A DNA stretch of 64,000 bases, from NCBI GenBank assembly GCA_015680685.1, contig MNCI01033409.1:728373-792372 (forward strand), in the 5' to 3' direction. Source of the DNA: Gnetum montanum. Taxonomy: Eukaryota > Streptophyta > Gnetopsida > Gnetales > Gnetaceae. The notes under the pieces are model-generated. The model ran no database searches. It saw only the letters and a list, made by a program, of their open reading frames with translations, and was not told the DNA's origin. Positions 19,695-31,991 of this stretch are shown in pieces (position 1 is the stretch's first letter; each line of letters starts with the position of its first letter). The translations under genes and the position numbers were made by a program.

Positions 19695-22600
19695 CTAACT
19701 AAAAACCCATACTTAAGAAGTTAATAGGATAGGATTGAACTTTCTTTACAAAATTGGAAAGGTACAAGATTATTGATTGACTCTAACTACTGACTAACTC
19801 TGAATGTCACAGTGGTGTGTACAAAAATGACATAGTTATATGATAAAAAAAAATAAAATTTGAAGTGGCTTGATGTAGTTTTTATTTCAAGTAGTGGTGG
19901 TTCTTCCATTGGCTTCTTTCCGTTGTCATTAGGCTTTTGGAAAGTTTCTCCTCTTCTATCCTTATCTTATTTTTCTATATGTCCTCTCTATTGAGTATGG
20001 CATAGAGACTCCTTCGATTTTAACTATTGCATTGGCCTCTTTATTTCCCTAGAGTTGGTATGTTCTCCTAAGTTCCATTCACTGCTGTTGGTTAGTGTGG
20101 GCCATAACGGAGATGCTTGGAGTTGCATCTTTATAGCTTCCAGGTTGTGAAGGCCCTCATTTTGGTGGTCTCTTTAGGATCATCTACAATAAAAAAGGGT
20201 ACTAAATTATTAGAATGTTCACACCAATTCTTAATAGCTCTTTATCTTACTCATACCCTTGGTTAGATCAAGTTCTTATCATATTATGATTATAGAGTTA
20301 GAAAAAATTACAAAAAATGAGCCCCTTAAGTATTATATCTTTTAGTTACTTATGACCTTCTATCATTTTCTTTGCTTATTATGGTCTAAAATAGTTGATA
20401 TGGTCTATTAGGAGTATTATCTAAATCTTTTTGGCCTTAATTTGATTGATTAACTTTATGATTCTTATTATCTCTTTGTACTTACCCTTTATAGTATCTT
20501 CTAGACGTTATGAATTTTTGGCTCAAAATTTCAAATTTCTCTTATATCGTGTAATGCACCCCCCACAACTAAGTTGAGTACTTTGGGATTAATAGGATTT
20601 AAGAATTTTGGAAATTGGAGCTACAAGGGAAAAGTTATGACCTTTGTAAGCTAGTGTGTAAGAGCTCCAAGAAAAAAACTACAAAAAAATTCTCTTGCTA
20701 CAAAATGAAGATGTGAAAAATTTCACTAACTCTTATGCATATTTATATTGTTCTTATTTATGCGACATTGTAGATACGACATTGTAGCTATGGTGTCATC
20801 ATTAAAAATTTCAAAATTTTTAGGGGAAAAATGAGTCAATTGGAATGTTTGGAAGATGTAAAGCTTGTCTAAAGTATCATAGGTCATGAATGATGCATAG
20901 TTTTTGAAAATTTGGCATTTAAAGTTCATAAAGAAGGAATTTTTGGAAACTAAAGTTTATGAAGGGTATAGAAGATGGATGAAGGATTATAAGTATATGG
21001 ACAGGTTTTTGAAATTAAGGGAGGTATATTAGATGTTTTGGAAGACACAAGAAGATGTGGAATTGCTTGGTAAGTATGAAATACATGCATTATACAAGTG
21101 GCTCCTCCCCAAAGAAGGCTTTAGCCCTTAATGCCCTTGTATAACCATGCCTAAAAGTGTCCTTAGGCACTCAAGGAGTTGATTGTAAAGCATACTTGTC
21201 ATGCAAAGCACACATGTTAGTATCACTAGGTTGAAAAAATAACATTATATTATTTAAAATCACAACTTATGATTAAATATACAGTGAGGTGAGATGGACT
21301 ATAGAAGGGATTACTGAACTTGGGATGTGAGGTGTCTTACCATAGGCATAATGAATTCTTGTGTGTAGTTTGTAGTTAGAGTAATCATTAGCCCTCCTTT
21401 CCAAGATTCAAACCAAGTTCAAACCACTTTCTAGTGACATCACATTATTTCATCTCTTGGATTTATAAGACTAACACAATTGCAAAGAGTATTACCATTT
21501 GGCATATTATCTAAGGGAGGAGTTTATTCATTGCATGTTTCATTTTTTTAGATTCTTTAGAAGCTACCTACCCTTAGGCATGGGTAACATGTCTTTCTAG
21601 TGACATGGTAAGGTAGCACTTATTGTACTCTTACTCCCATGTTTCGTGAGATCTACAAGAATATAATACAACCTAACCAATAGGATATAACTCATAGCAA
21701 TGATCCAAGAGAATCCACAAATCCCTTTGATGTCGCACCCTTTGCATTCCCACTTGATTTTTCATCCTTCTTTATAGGCATACTAATCATAGATTTATTC
21801 TTATTTTTATTATGAAAAGAGTATCATTATGGCCATGGTAAGAACTTGTTATTATTGGAATATATGGATGGATGTTATGGTCTCATTGTATAGATAATCA
21901 GTCCCTTATGATTGCTAATATAGAGAAATCTTCAGCTTATTGGGACTACATCTTGCCTTATTTGATGTGGTTTATTGAAAATCAACAAAAATATGTACAA
22001 GTAAAAGGAGAAAAAAACATGAAAAATTAGAAAATATATCAAGAATTAAAAAGATAAAAAGAATGAAAAATATTAGGGAATATTAAAAATTCAAGAAATG
22101 AAAAAGTATAAAAGAATGAGAAGACATCAAAAAATGTGAAAAAGAATTAAAAAAAGAAAACTGTATAACAAAAAATTATAAACCACCAAAAAGTAAAAAA
22201 AAAAAAAAGTTAAAAAGAACTTATTAATTTCTAAGTTAGGATAAGGCCTCTCCCCACAACTAAACTCATAGGTGAGTGTTTAGAAAATGCACCCTAGATC
22301 CCCTAGATCATACACTCTATGTTCATCACTTACATTCCTTAGTGATTTAGTTTTTCTTGTTATTATCCTAGGTAATCTTGATGGTAATATAATTTTCATC
22401 ATCTAAGTCCTTATTTCCTAGATTTTTTGGTGTATGATTATGGTTTAATATTTCCATTTGTGAGCTCTTAGTTGAGATCATTTGCTTAAAATAGGATTTA
22501 ATAAGTGATTCAAATGTTTCTATACATGTTTTAGATGATTTTAGGTTCTTATTTTTTGGCCATTAGGTGTCTTTCAATTTGGTGGTCCATGCTCTTTCTT

Positions 22601-22981
22601 GTGAACAAACTTGTTTGTCACGTTTTTTGTGGGTTGGCATAATGATTGTGTTGGCTTTCTGAAGTGTTGGTCGATAAATGCACCCTTCTTTATCCTTAGT
22701 AATGCATGGAATTGCCTATCTCTCCATAGTGATAGGTTCATCTATTATGTTTTGCATCAGAGTGGTAATGGGTATTGGCCCTTGTGTAGGATTGGAAGAT
22801 ATTGTTTTAGTGAGGAAGGATGCTACACTTGGTTTGCCTTGTGTTGGTTTTGATGAGATAGTAGGTCTATGAGTTTTATGCTCATGTGTGAAAATTTTCC
22901 TAAAGAAAGGACATTTTTGAGACTACGATTGAAATATACTAGCATTATCATTTACATGTATGTTTGCAACACAAGTGGCAT
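19695..22981 (-). other. Noncoding internal region of the 18618 element
   Basis: No pol or gag core trace was found. It is shared in pieces with 3931-6600 (same orientation) and with 27900-29000 of the large element (opposite strand). It has long A-rich stretches at 22000-22220, like 5880-6040. Open frames such as 20726-20929 and 22611-22872 lack any domain. Confidence 0.55.
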
Positions 22982-23680
22982 TCATTCATTGATGTTGTGA
23001 TACCAATCCTTCTTGTGTTGTTGGTGGTGACATATGGTGGAGGTAAGTATGAGAATATTGAGGATGTGATAGAGGATAAGAGGTGCGAGATGGTGATCCC
23101 ATAGGAGATGTTTTGGGTTGATGATATTTGGGAGAGTGATAGTAGTCATTTGAGGTAGAGGAAGTAGAACCATTTGGAGAAATAGATCATTGAACATAGT
23201 AGTCATATGGGTTTGGCTAGTAATAAGGGTATTGTTGGTTTGTTGATGGCATCCCCCACAACTGTGGGTTTTGCCATTGTGGTTGATAGTAGTATTGAGG
23301 TTGATAAGAAATCCCACTGAAATAGTATGGTTGGTGGTAGGATTATCTATAATTACATTGTGAGTAAGGTAATTTCCTAGGCATTTAATTTTGTATGAAC
23401 TTAGGATTCAAAGCAAAAGCCCCAAACTAATGTAGATGTAACATAACTGGGAAACAACCCTTTGGATGGTTGTATTGGTAAATTTCACATCCATAATCCT
23501 TTATGTGGTTGAGTTTATAGCCTCTTCTCCTACAACTATTTTTCCTTTTTGTTGATAAGTGTTTCTACCTATTTCTTTATTCATTTTCCTCTTCTTTTTT
23601 TTGATCACTTGATCCTTTATGTTCTATCCTTTCCTCTAAGGTTTTCATGTAGGATGTAACTTTGTCATTTATCAACTTAT
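22982..23680 (-). pseudogene. gag C-terminal region of the 18618 element
   Basis: Minus-strand frames, including a 111-codon one at 22982-23317, are homologous to 6601-6934. Reading on in coding order upstream gives NPIGNKLINDKVTSYM and a KTLEERIEHK segment near 23690-23640, a polar Gag-like stretch. Frameshifts are present. This copy also gives the true orientation for the misplaced segment at 7185-7400. Confidence 0.5.
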
Positions 23681-23770
23681 TACCAATTGGATTCATATGG
23701 GTATTACATTCAGTAGCCTAGTATCCTTATTACCAATTGGATTCATATGGGTATTATGTTTAGTAGCCTA
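23681..23770. repeat. 50-bp tandem duplication at an inverted junction
   Basis: TACCAATTGGATTCATATGG occurs at 23681 and again at 23731, exactly 50 bases later, within a longer repeated unit. It lies where minus-strand gag sequence meets + strand gag sequence, so it may mark the deletion or rearrangement that removed both gag cores. Confidence 0.6.
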
Positions 23771-24560
23771 TCTCTCCATGTGACTCTTCTAGTCACACAT
23801 TCTTCTCACATCACTGTTATCCTCCTGAATACTACAAAGCATCTTTGCCAAGGGGGAGTACCCATTTCCCTACTATCCTCCTCAAACTCTTCCACTCTTG
23901 CACCACCATTTGGAACTCCTCTACCACCTACTCCATCCATGTAGGATGAGATACCTACCCAACCACAACAGAGGAATGCGACGAGGCAGGAAACTTATAG
24001 TTGGATCCTTAGTTGAGTGGTTTTGAATTTTGCAAAAGGCCATTCTTTAGAACCAACACCCACACAAACCCCTCACAAACACATGTGGTTGTTAATGTTG
24101 CTACTTCCACCTTTGAAATTTTTATCAAGTAACATTTGAACCAAAGTGCTTCCTAGTTGCACACTGTCATGTTGACCCATGTGGTCATAGATTGAATTAA
24201 GGCTGGCCATATTTCTAAGAAGAGATATGATCTTAAGGGTCCTCTTATCTACTTCCAGATTGCAAAAAATGAACCATGTAAGGCTTTTTTGAACTTATGA
24301 TTTAGAGTTCACTTGATTTTCCAAGAAATGTACAAGCCTAGAACTTGCCCCCCTTAAAAAAGAGCAAAATTAAATTAGAGCTGGTAGACCAATCCATCAC
24401 TGTTTCTTTGGGATTGATGGAAGAAATCATGACCATAGTTTATGGATGGTCATGTCTTGCCAATTTTCTAGTAATCCATGTGGAAAATAGCAAACAGGAT
24501 TTCCTTATCATAATGGAAAGAACTTTCCTTGGAAATTTTATAGAAAAGTGAATTTGGAAA
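23771..24560 (+). pseudogene. gag C-terminus and protease region of the large Athila-like element
   Basis: A Pro/Ser/Thr-rich stretch (PPFGTPLPPTPSM, 23900-23942) ends Gag. Later frames give PLKKSKIKLELVDQSI (about 24348), a block like the LxPTxxxLxLADRS segment of plant gypsy aspartic proteases, then VIHVENSKQDFLIIMERTFLG, which matches the DxxxPILLGRPFL end. The catalytic D-T/S-G is not legible. Several frames are used. Confidence 0.5.
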
Positions 24561-24839
24561 AATTAAGAAGAAGAGAGTTCCATGCATCACATATAATGAT
24601 ACAGGGTGCCATTGTATGCAAAAACTATGGATCATTAAGGGTACATCACTTGAAGAATGCAGTTAGTGTGTAGATATCATAGAGGTTCAAAGGTGCTTGT
24701 ATGTAACAGCCACTAAATAGAAGGACACTTAGTGGCTAACAATTGAAAATGAGGTTGGATCAACAATATGCATGGAAAAAATTGAGAGCCTCACTAGCTT
24801 CTATGTGGAAAGCATGGATAAGTTGGATTAGCTCCATCA

Positions 24840-27540
24840 CCAACTCTCTGATGTACAAAGTGAGATCAATTGGGGAGAGTTGGAGATCCCTAAAATTTTT
24901 AAGTATGAGTCCTTTGAATTAAAGGCTCTACTAGTAGGAATGGAGTATGCATTTTTAGATAATGATAAGCCAATAAGTATCAATGCTAGACTTGGTCCTA
25001 TATAGAAAAAGAAATTGTTGGAGGTTGTCAACAAATGGGCAATAGCCTTTTCCTAGTCATATAATGAGTTAATAAGAATTGATCCAAGGATATTCCGACA
25101 TAGAATTTATACAAATTCCTCCATTAAGCTAAAGAGACATCTGCAAAGATGCTTGAATTTAAAACTCAAGCAAATCATCATAGAGAAGATTGGACAACTC
25201 CTTAAGGCTTGGTTAATTATCCTATTACAAATAGCAAGTGGGTTAGCCTACTTGTTATTGTGTCCAAAAAAGGAGGAAAATGGAGAGTTTGTATAGACTT
25301 TAGGTTGTTAAATATGGCAACTTACAAAGATCATTTCCCATTGTCATATGTGGACCAAGTGCTAGATACTACTACTAGGCATTGTTACTGCAACTTTTTG
25401 GATGGTTATAGTGACTATAACCAAATTTAGATTGCAACTAAAGACTAGGTCAAGATAATGTTTACAAGTTCTTAGGAGACTTTTGCATATCAAAAGATGC
25501 TATTTGGCCTATATAATGCTCCTACCACATTTCAAAAATTGGTCCTTATCATCTTCTAGTAATAGATTGGTAGTAGGGTAAAAGTCTTCATGAATAACTT
25601 CTCAACCTATGGGACCATGTTTGAACAAGCCTTGGACCACCTTAAGGAAGTGCTTAAAAGGTGTGTGGAGATTAACTTACAGCTCAATTGAGAGCCACCT
25701 AATGGTCCAAGAGGGCATTTTCTTAGGGCATCAAATCTCAAAAAAAGGAATCAAGGTGCACCTAGAGAAAATAAGGATCATTCAAGGAATAACTAGATAA
25801 CTCAAAATAGTGAAGGATGTGAGGCCATTCCTTGGCCACACTAGTTATTATCGGAACTTCATCAAAAAGTTTTGAAAGATTACCAAGTTGTTGGTAGAAC
25901 TTATCAAGAAAGATGCACCATTCATCTAGACCAAGGAATGTGAAAATGCATTTTAACAACTAAAGTAGAAACTCATAGAAACTTTAATTGTACTAGCACC
26001 ATATTGATATAGGCCATTCCATATCATGATAGATGCATCCAATTATGCCTTGGGGGCCATGCTCACATAGTTGGATGATAAAAAATGTCCATATTATATC
26101 CATTGTGCAAGTAGAAGCATTGTGGATGCACAACTCAACTACACCACCACTAAAAAAATCCTTATGGAAATGGTGTATGCCTAAAAAAAGTTTAGGCACT
26201 ATGTGCTTAGATATAAAGTGTTTGTGCACATCGACCATAGTGCCATATAGTTCCTAATGAACAAACCAATAGTAAGCCCCCGTGTCATACAATGGTTGGT
26301 GATCCTCCAAGAGTTTGATTTGATGATGACTAACTAAAAGGAAACCTAGAATGTTGTATTTGACCACTTTTCTTAGTTGTGATGGGGTAGCAAGGAGGAG
26401 GAGAGCTCATTATTTGATTAATTTCCTAATAAAATTCTCTTTGCTAATGTTGTTAATGCTTCAACTTCCAAGGAAACAAATTGGTATAATAACATCCTCT
26501 CCTATCTACTCATCCAAGAGATGCTATAGGAATGGGACCATAGGAAGAAATAATAGTTCCTTCATCAGGCCAAGTAGTTCATAGAAATCAAGGGCAGCTT
26601 CTATAAGAGTTGCGTCGATGGCCTAGTACGATGGTATGTCCCTAATGTAGATTAACTTTGAGTCCTCCAAGATGAACATGAGGGGCCTTGTGGGGAACAC
26701 TATGTTGAAGAAGGACAACCATTACAATCCTCATGGTAAGCTATTATTGGGCCACAATCTTCCATGATGTGTATTACTTCTTCCATTCTTGTAACCAATG
26801 CAAACATGATGGAGGGATGACAACATATATAGAAGGGCCACAATAATGGATCCAACCATTAGAGCCATTCAATGTTTGGAAGATTTATTTCTTGGGGCTC
26901 ATCAACCCTATGTCAAATGGAAAGACCTACATCATTTCGGTTGTTGAATATTGTATGAAATGGATAGAAATCACTTGCATCACCAACTGTTCATGCTCTA
27001 CAATAGCACAGTGTGTACAACAAAATGTTGTTAAAAGGTTTGGTGTGCCATGAGCACTGATATCTAACAATGGAACATACTTTATAGGTGCAACATTTCA
27101 AAAGCTTATGCAATGCTTGGGGGGTTGAACATAAAGTTACAACTCCTTACCACTCCCAAGCTAACAATGAAGCTGAGGTTACTAACAGGGAAATTACCAA
27201 AATACTAACATGAACAGTTAGTAAATATATGAAGGACTGGAGCAACAAACTCAATGATGCTCTTTGGACTTATCATTTAATGTGGAAACTTCCTATTGGG
27301 TATTTTCCTTATGAACTCATGTATGGAAAACTTCCAATGCTTCCCATCCAAGTTGAGCTCTGTACACTTTCAATAGCTTGTGATCTTGACTTGGACTTAA
27401 GTCTAGCCCAAAGAGAAAGACTAATGAATCTCAACATGCTAGACAAGAATAGATTAATGGGCCTATCATCGACTGAAGTGTAAAAGGTACATAATAAACA
27501 ATGTCATAACATTAAGACTCAGAAGGGAAAGTTTTAACTA
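24840..27540 (+). pseudogene. pol of the large Athila-like element: RT, RNase H, integrase
   Basis: In coding order: an RT lead-in (ARLGPI, KKLLEVVNKWAIAFS near 25000). RT with SKWVSLLVIVSKKGG, WRVCIDFRLLNMAT, DHFPLSYVDQVLD and FLDGYSDYNQI (25230-25430). KMLFGLYNAPTTFQ (about 25500), the usual FGLxNAPATFQ. The YxDD region near 25570 is unreadable. RNase H traces 25990-26260. Integrase core about 26590-27200, with an SNNGTYF-like site for D-N-G. Integrase C-terminal part with DWSNKLNDALWTY and YELMYGKLPMLP (27233-27480), which closely follow Athila integrases. Many stops and frameshifts make it non-functional. Confidence 0.75.
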
Positions 27541-29253
27541 AGGATAAGGTTCTCTACTGGAACTTCATGCATGTGGCTTAATAGACAAAAATTCAAACAT
27601 TATGGGAGGATCCTTACATTATATATGAAACCTTTCCATCTAGGGCCATGATAATATACCATCCTAATAGCCCAAGTAAGAGATTGTTGGTCAACACCAA
27701 ATAACTTAAACCTTTACTTGAACCAATAACAATTGGTGGAAAAAAAGCCTTTATTAATGAACATGAAAGTTCAATTTTTTGGATCTCCTCCTTCCAACTT
27801 AGTCATGGAAGAGATGGTCATCCATGTTGATACTATATAAGTAACTCCTTAGTTTTTAACTTTTTTTATGCCATTTTTCATATGTTTTCATTTTCTTGAA
27901 TATTTTACAATCTTTTCTATATTTTACCATATTTGAACTTTTCTTACATGTCTTCCTTTTCTTTATTGTCATCAAGACTTTGGTGCTAAATATAGATGCT
28001 AATTGATTATGATTTGTAACTTGCATTATTTACTTGATTGAAAATAGCTAGATTTCACATTAGAATTTTGATGTTAATTAATGGAACACTGATTTTTTCA
28101 TGATATTAGGTAGTGAGTTCACATTATCCACCATTCCACACAACTCTATGGTGTTTCCTCATTTTAGAAATATGGGGTCCTTTCTTAATAAGAACTTGCA
28201 ATGAATTTGTGACCTTGGTACTTTCCAAAGTTGGGACAAATTAAGGGGATGAAAAAGGGTGTGGCTTCTAGGGGATTTATCACCTTTTGCACTTACCTAC
28301 CATCTGGAGTTGCATGAATATTTCCATGGATTCCTCATCATTCTTATGTCGACTAATAAATAGGAAGTAATGTCTTTGCATGGTGTGGTTCCCAGTGGCA
28401 AAAAAAGGGGAAAAAAAAAAGAAAAACTAAAAACAATGGGAATTTAAAGCACATTCCTTAGACATAATAATGGGCTATAAGCACTAGTTATGGGGCTAAA
28501 AAGAAATTTTACCCATGCCTAAAGGCATCTTTCTAACTAAGGTCCTTTTTAGTTTTTACTTCACTTTTCTTCTTTCTTTGGAATGGAGAGTGATCTATGG
28601 GGATGTTCTTGTACCTTAGAAGATGGAATGGTCTAATGTGCCAATGCGAAGTCACTGGAAGTGGATGATCTTGATTTGCACAAAGGATGGACACTATCAG
28701 GTCATACTAATCGCATCCTTCACAAGGAACTTCATGTGACCAAAATGGAGAACTACATTTCATACTCTCTCTTTCATCCACTTGTTCTTCCCATGTACCA
28801 CCTCACTACCTTTTCTCATGATTGTATTAATGGGTTCATTTTGAGATGGTCTTAATTCTTTGATGGTTTCTCTGATAATTTGATTTTTAACAATCCACAA
28901 CCATTAATCATCCTTGGGATCCATAGATTCCTTGGTTTGAGGACATGCAAGGGCATTAAGGGTATAATCCTGCTATGGGGAGGACCCACTTGCATACTTA
29001 TTGGCTAGGATGATTAAGTTCCTTATCCCTTAGGCATTTTTCTTTGAAAATCTTTTTTTTCCACCTCGATGCATCTATTTTTTGTACTCCTTGGTAATTA
29101 ATTTGCTACTAAATCTCCTATCAAAATGTATTCCTAGTCCTCTTCAAGAATTTGTTCTTATTCTAGGGTTTTCTAGCTTCTTTTGGACCCTAATTTCATG
29201 GCAAAAGTCCTTTTTCTTACTTAGTTTTTAAATTGTAAAAAATTTTATTTTTG
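27541..29253 (+). other. Noncoding region between pol and the Tat insertion in the Athila-like element
   Basis: No coding trace was found. It contains, inverted, the blocks shared with the pol-less relatives (CCCATGCCTAAAGGCAT near 28510; GGGCATTAAGGG and GGGGAGGACCCACTTGC near 28960). Its order relative to pol shows that the shared noncoding block normally sits downstream of pol. Short open frames such as 28661-28855 lack a domain. Confidence 0.5.
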
Positions 29254-29843
29254 GTTACTATACCGTTCGAAATCATCGGTCTCCGGCTGGAAGGAAACAG
29301 AGACCGTGGGATCCCAGGACATGCATAAAAGACCCTACCTTTACCTGAGGGTGAGCCAGAATGAACGAAGGCAGAGTACCTTGGGTGGTCCGCATGCAAA
29401 TCAGACAAGGATTTCCCCGAACGTACACTGAAGTGCAATACACCGGGTTATACGTGAACGGCGTAACAGGTGTAAATCAGAGCGTGAACAGCGTAACTGA
29501 TGCAAACAGAGCGTAAACGTAAACGAGTGAAAATAGAATACATGCAACAATTAATGCAAAATGTAAACAATTTTGGGAAGAAAATGTAACAATGGCATTA
29601 CAGAATGAGAGTACAATGCATCGGTCTAACGCAGTTGTGGATTGACACAAGGCGGACAAAAAGCCCCAGTGGATGTAGGGATGACTGCGGGGTGGTTCGC
29701 ACTGTAGGCACAGTGTAGAGGCTGTATGCTCAGCGTACAGGGTGGTCCAGCATATGCAGTTTTTTGCTCTGGTTCTCAGTGTCTCTGCTCTCTGTGTTTA
29801 CTCTGGGATTTTCCAACCGACTTGGATCTCGTCAAAATTCTAG

Positions 29844-29888
29844 CTTTTATACAGGTTTTGACGTCAGACTCAGGTTGGGGGACACGTG
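29844..29888 (-). promoter_or_regulatory. Tat LTR core promoter: TATA box, CRE/as-1-like site and G-box
   Basis: On the minus strand TGTATAAAAG lies at 29853-29844. TGACGTCA (palindromic, bZIP-type site) is at 29859-29866, about 10 bases upstream in reading direction. CACGTG (G-box) is at 29883-29888. In the other LTR the TATA and TGACGTCA (46995-47002) are kept while the G-box has changed by a transition. Motif functions are known for plant bZIP/bHLH factors; use here is inferred. Confidence 0.6.
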
Positions 29889-29934
29889 GCACGTTGACCG
29901 GGTGTAAAAGCATAAAATTTACAAGTGTACAATA

Positions 29935-30375
29935 TGTTACATTTGCTGGGCATATACGCTGTATCAGGCGAGTGTAGACTCTGGGCGTATACACTGGGCG
30001 TATATGCTGGATGTGCTGGGTGTACGCGAACTTGGGCGTAGATGCTATGGACCTTGGGCATATACGCTGGGCGTATATGCTGATGGTGGCTGGGCATATA
30101 CGTTAGGCGTATACGCTGATGGTTACTGGGAGTATACGCTGATGGTTGCTGCCTTGTGCCAAATCTTGCTCTGCAGTGCTGTTTCCATTCCGTCTTTGGA
30201 GATTTCATGCTGGGCGTATACATCTGTTGTACCTACTGAGCGTACATGTGAGGCGTGTATGCTAGGCGTGTACGTTGGATGTCTACGCTGAGGATGTTGG
30301 GCATATACGTTGGGTGTATACGCTGTGGATGTTGACTTGGGCGTATATGCTGGGCGTATACGTTGACACTGCATA
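29935..30375. repeat. GCGTATACGC palindrome array in the 3' LTR U3
   Basis: Some twenty irregularly spaced copies of GCGTATACGC or close variants (GGGCGTATACGCTG, GGCATATACGCTG), 15-40 bases apart. The core is its own reverse complement. The array lies upstream of the TATA box in the LTR's transcription direction. The matching array in the other LTR is 47085-47520. Confidence 0.85.
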
Positions 30376-30504
30376 CTTGGTGAAAATTATCTTGATCTCC
30401 AAAGTTGCCATGTGTAACACCAGATGTAGCTGTGGTCGTCCGTGGATCCCAGGGACCTGCTTCGCGTTGGAGAAGTACTAAGCTCAAAATTTTGTGGTGT
30501 TTCA

Positions 30505-30520
30505 TTGGCCCCTCTTTGTT
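30505..30520 (-). other. Polypurine tract of the Tat element
   Basis: Minus strand AACAAAGAGGGGCCAA lies directly before the LTR start TGAAAC. It is the site where plus-strand DNA synthesis would be primed. Confidence 0.8.
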
Positions 30521-31553
30521 GACGCTTAGAGGAATCGACCCGAGAAGCGTCGACAAAGAAGTGCAAAACAACACAAGCAACTTGATAGAGACTTTGTCCG
30601 TTACCACTTGACTAGACGTCATCACACCGTGTTCAGTTAATACATGTGATTGTGAGGTGTAAAATTTGTATTTGGATGGGAAAATGGAGATTTGTGGGGC
30701 TTGGGAACTAGCCAAGAAATTGTACTTGGTAAAAGGGATGCTCTGGTGTGTGTCATGCTGATCCTTGTCAATAGCCATGATTTAGCAGACTCAAAATCCA
30801 AACATGCGATGTGCGTTCTTTGGCAGAACAAGACTCTTGGTTAGTGTCCCAGAGGACTTGTTGGCAAGACTAAAGCCACATGGTGATGCATTGCATTCTT
30901 TGGAGGAACATGACCCTTCTTTGGGGGAACTGTTGGCGGAGAGCCAAAGCTATGCAACTGGATGTTTCTTCATTGTTTTTGACATGAGTACTTGGTGCCA
31001 AGACAACTGCCTTCCCACCTGGGGCTTACATGGGAAGTGCCAAGGATCTTGCTTTTTTTTTTGGAAGAAAATTTGTGTTTTTCTCGCGTACTCATGCTCA
31101 AGTGCTACATTGGGTGTTGCAACTGCTTAAAAGTGTTACAGTGTGCAACAGTATGCTTAAAGTTTTGAGCGTAATGGGTGTATCAGATGTGTGGCTAAGT
31201 AGAGTGTGTCAGTGAGTAGATAGGGAGTGTACCAAGAAATGGGGATGTACTAGTGAATGGCTTGATTTAGTCTTGCCACGTAGGCTGTGAACATTGCCTC
31301 ATCTTGTTGCTTATGATGAAATGCATTCTTGTGCGAGTACCTCTGAGCGTCATCCTGCAAACACAACTCCAAGGAGACAAGAAAACCATAAGTGAATAAG
31401 CGAGCTTAAACTTAAACAACAACTGATGGAATGAAGGTACTAGAAGAGATTTCAGGCATTGTATATGAATGGTAGCAATGTTGGTAGGATCATCTGATGA
31501 CGGGCAATGTAGTGATTCTGATGAAGTTTGAATATGGCTGCAGATTGAGGAAC
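30521..31553. other. Noncoding DNA between integrase and 3' LTR
   Basis: No gene was recognised. A diverged direct repeat of about 75 bp lies at roughly 30805-30960 (GTTCTTTGGCAGAACA then CATTCTTTGGAGGAACA). This gives the + strand open frame at 30804-31130, which I do not consider a gene. Confidence 0.4.
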
Positions 31554-31975
31554 CAGAGACAAACTTTCCAGTTTATAGTCTTAGTGGACTATCATGGGTT
31601 AGTTTTATGTCATAACCCGTTGGACATTGCCCGTTTAGCATCGTGGCGGACGTTGCATTGCCAGTTTCTAGTCTTAGCGGACCGTAAAGAGGCAAACTAG
31701 TTTATAGTCTTAGCGGACTCTGGTGAATGCAATGGTGGCAGTTTACTATCATGCTGAATGGGTGCTAGTTTATCATCATTGCGGACACTGTGTGGTATCA
31801 GTTTATCGTCATGATCCTAGGATGAGCTATGGTATCAGTTTTAAGTCATAATCCAGGAATGTTCTGTGGTATCAGTTTTGAGTCATAATCCAGGACTGTT
31901 CTGTGGTATCAGTTCTGAGTCATAATCTAGGACTGTTCTATGGTATCAATTTATAGTCGTGACCCCAAGACTTGC
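31554..31975. repeat. AGTTTA-type short tandem array, pol side of the 3' end
   Basis: About ten units of the type AGTTTATAGTCTTAGCGGAC or ATCAGTTTTGAGTCATAATC, spaced 35-45 bases. The shared core is AGTTTA-x2-GTC-x-T-x2-CGGAC. Related arrays stand at 35565-35755 and 41280-41545. Confidence 0.75.
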
Positions 31976-31991
31976 ACGTACCTCACTTTGT

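Larger units (their letters stand above)
18618..23760 (-). mobile_element. Second pol-less Athila-like element, 5' end lost
   Basis: It is in minus orientation inside the gag of the large element. 3' LTR 18618-19683 is followed by PPT-like ATGGAAGTA (minus) and then about 3.3 kb of noncoding DNA. That DNA shares the blocks at 21110 and 21575 with 4930 and 5375 of the 3037-10202 element. A gag C-terminal region follows (22982-23680). The gag core, PBS and 5' LTR are missing, and the neighbouring element's gag core is missing too, so one deletion probably removed both. CTCAT precedes the left LTR, but its partner is gone. Confidence 0.65.
29259..30504 (-). repeat. 3' LTR of the Tat element
   Basis: 1246 bp, aligned over its whole length with 46395-47656. 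Minus-strand start is TGAAACACCACAAAATTT. The other terminus has decayed from ACA to ATA at 29259-29261. It contains the GCGTATACGC array (about 29935-30375) in U3 and the TATA box at 29844-29853. Open frames on both strands here are products of the palindromic array. Confidence 0.92.

Noticed and set aside
29935-30375. CRISPR-like array
   Set aside because: Spacing is irregular, units overlap and vary, the core is a plain palindrome and the setting is a plant LTR; there are no cas genes.
29726-30831. Open frames on both strands in the Tat 3' LTR (for example 29870-30223, 30004-30291, 30233-30778)
   Set aside because: They arise from the GCGTATACGC array, which lacks stops in several frames; the same frames appear in the other LTR and none has a start or domain worth calling.
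30804-31215. + strand ORF between integrase and 3' LTR as a second antisense gene
   Set aside because: It comes from a diverged direct repeat, has no recognisable domain, TATA box or intron, and covers only part of the interval.
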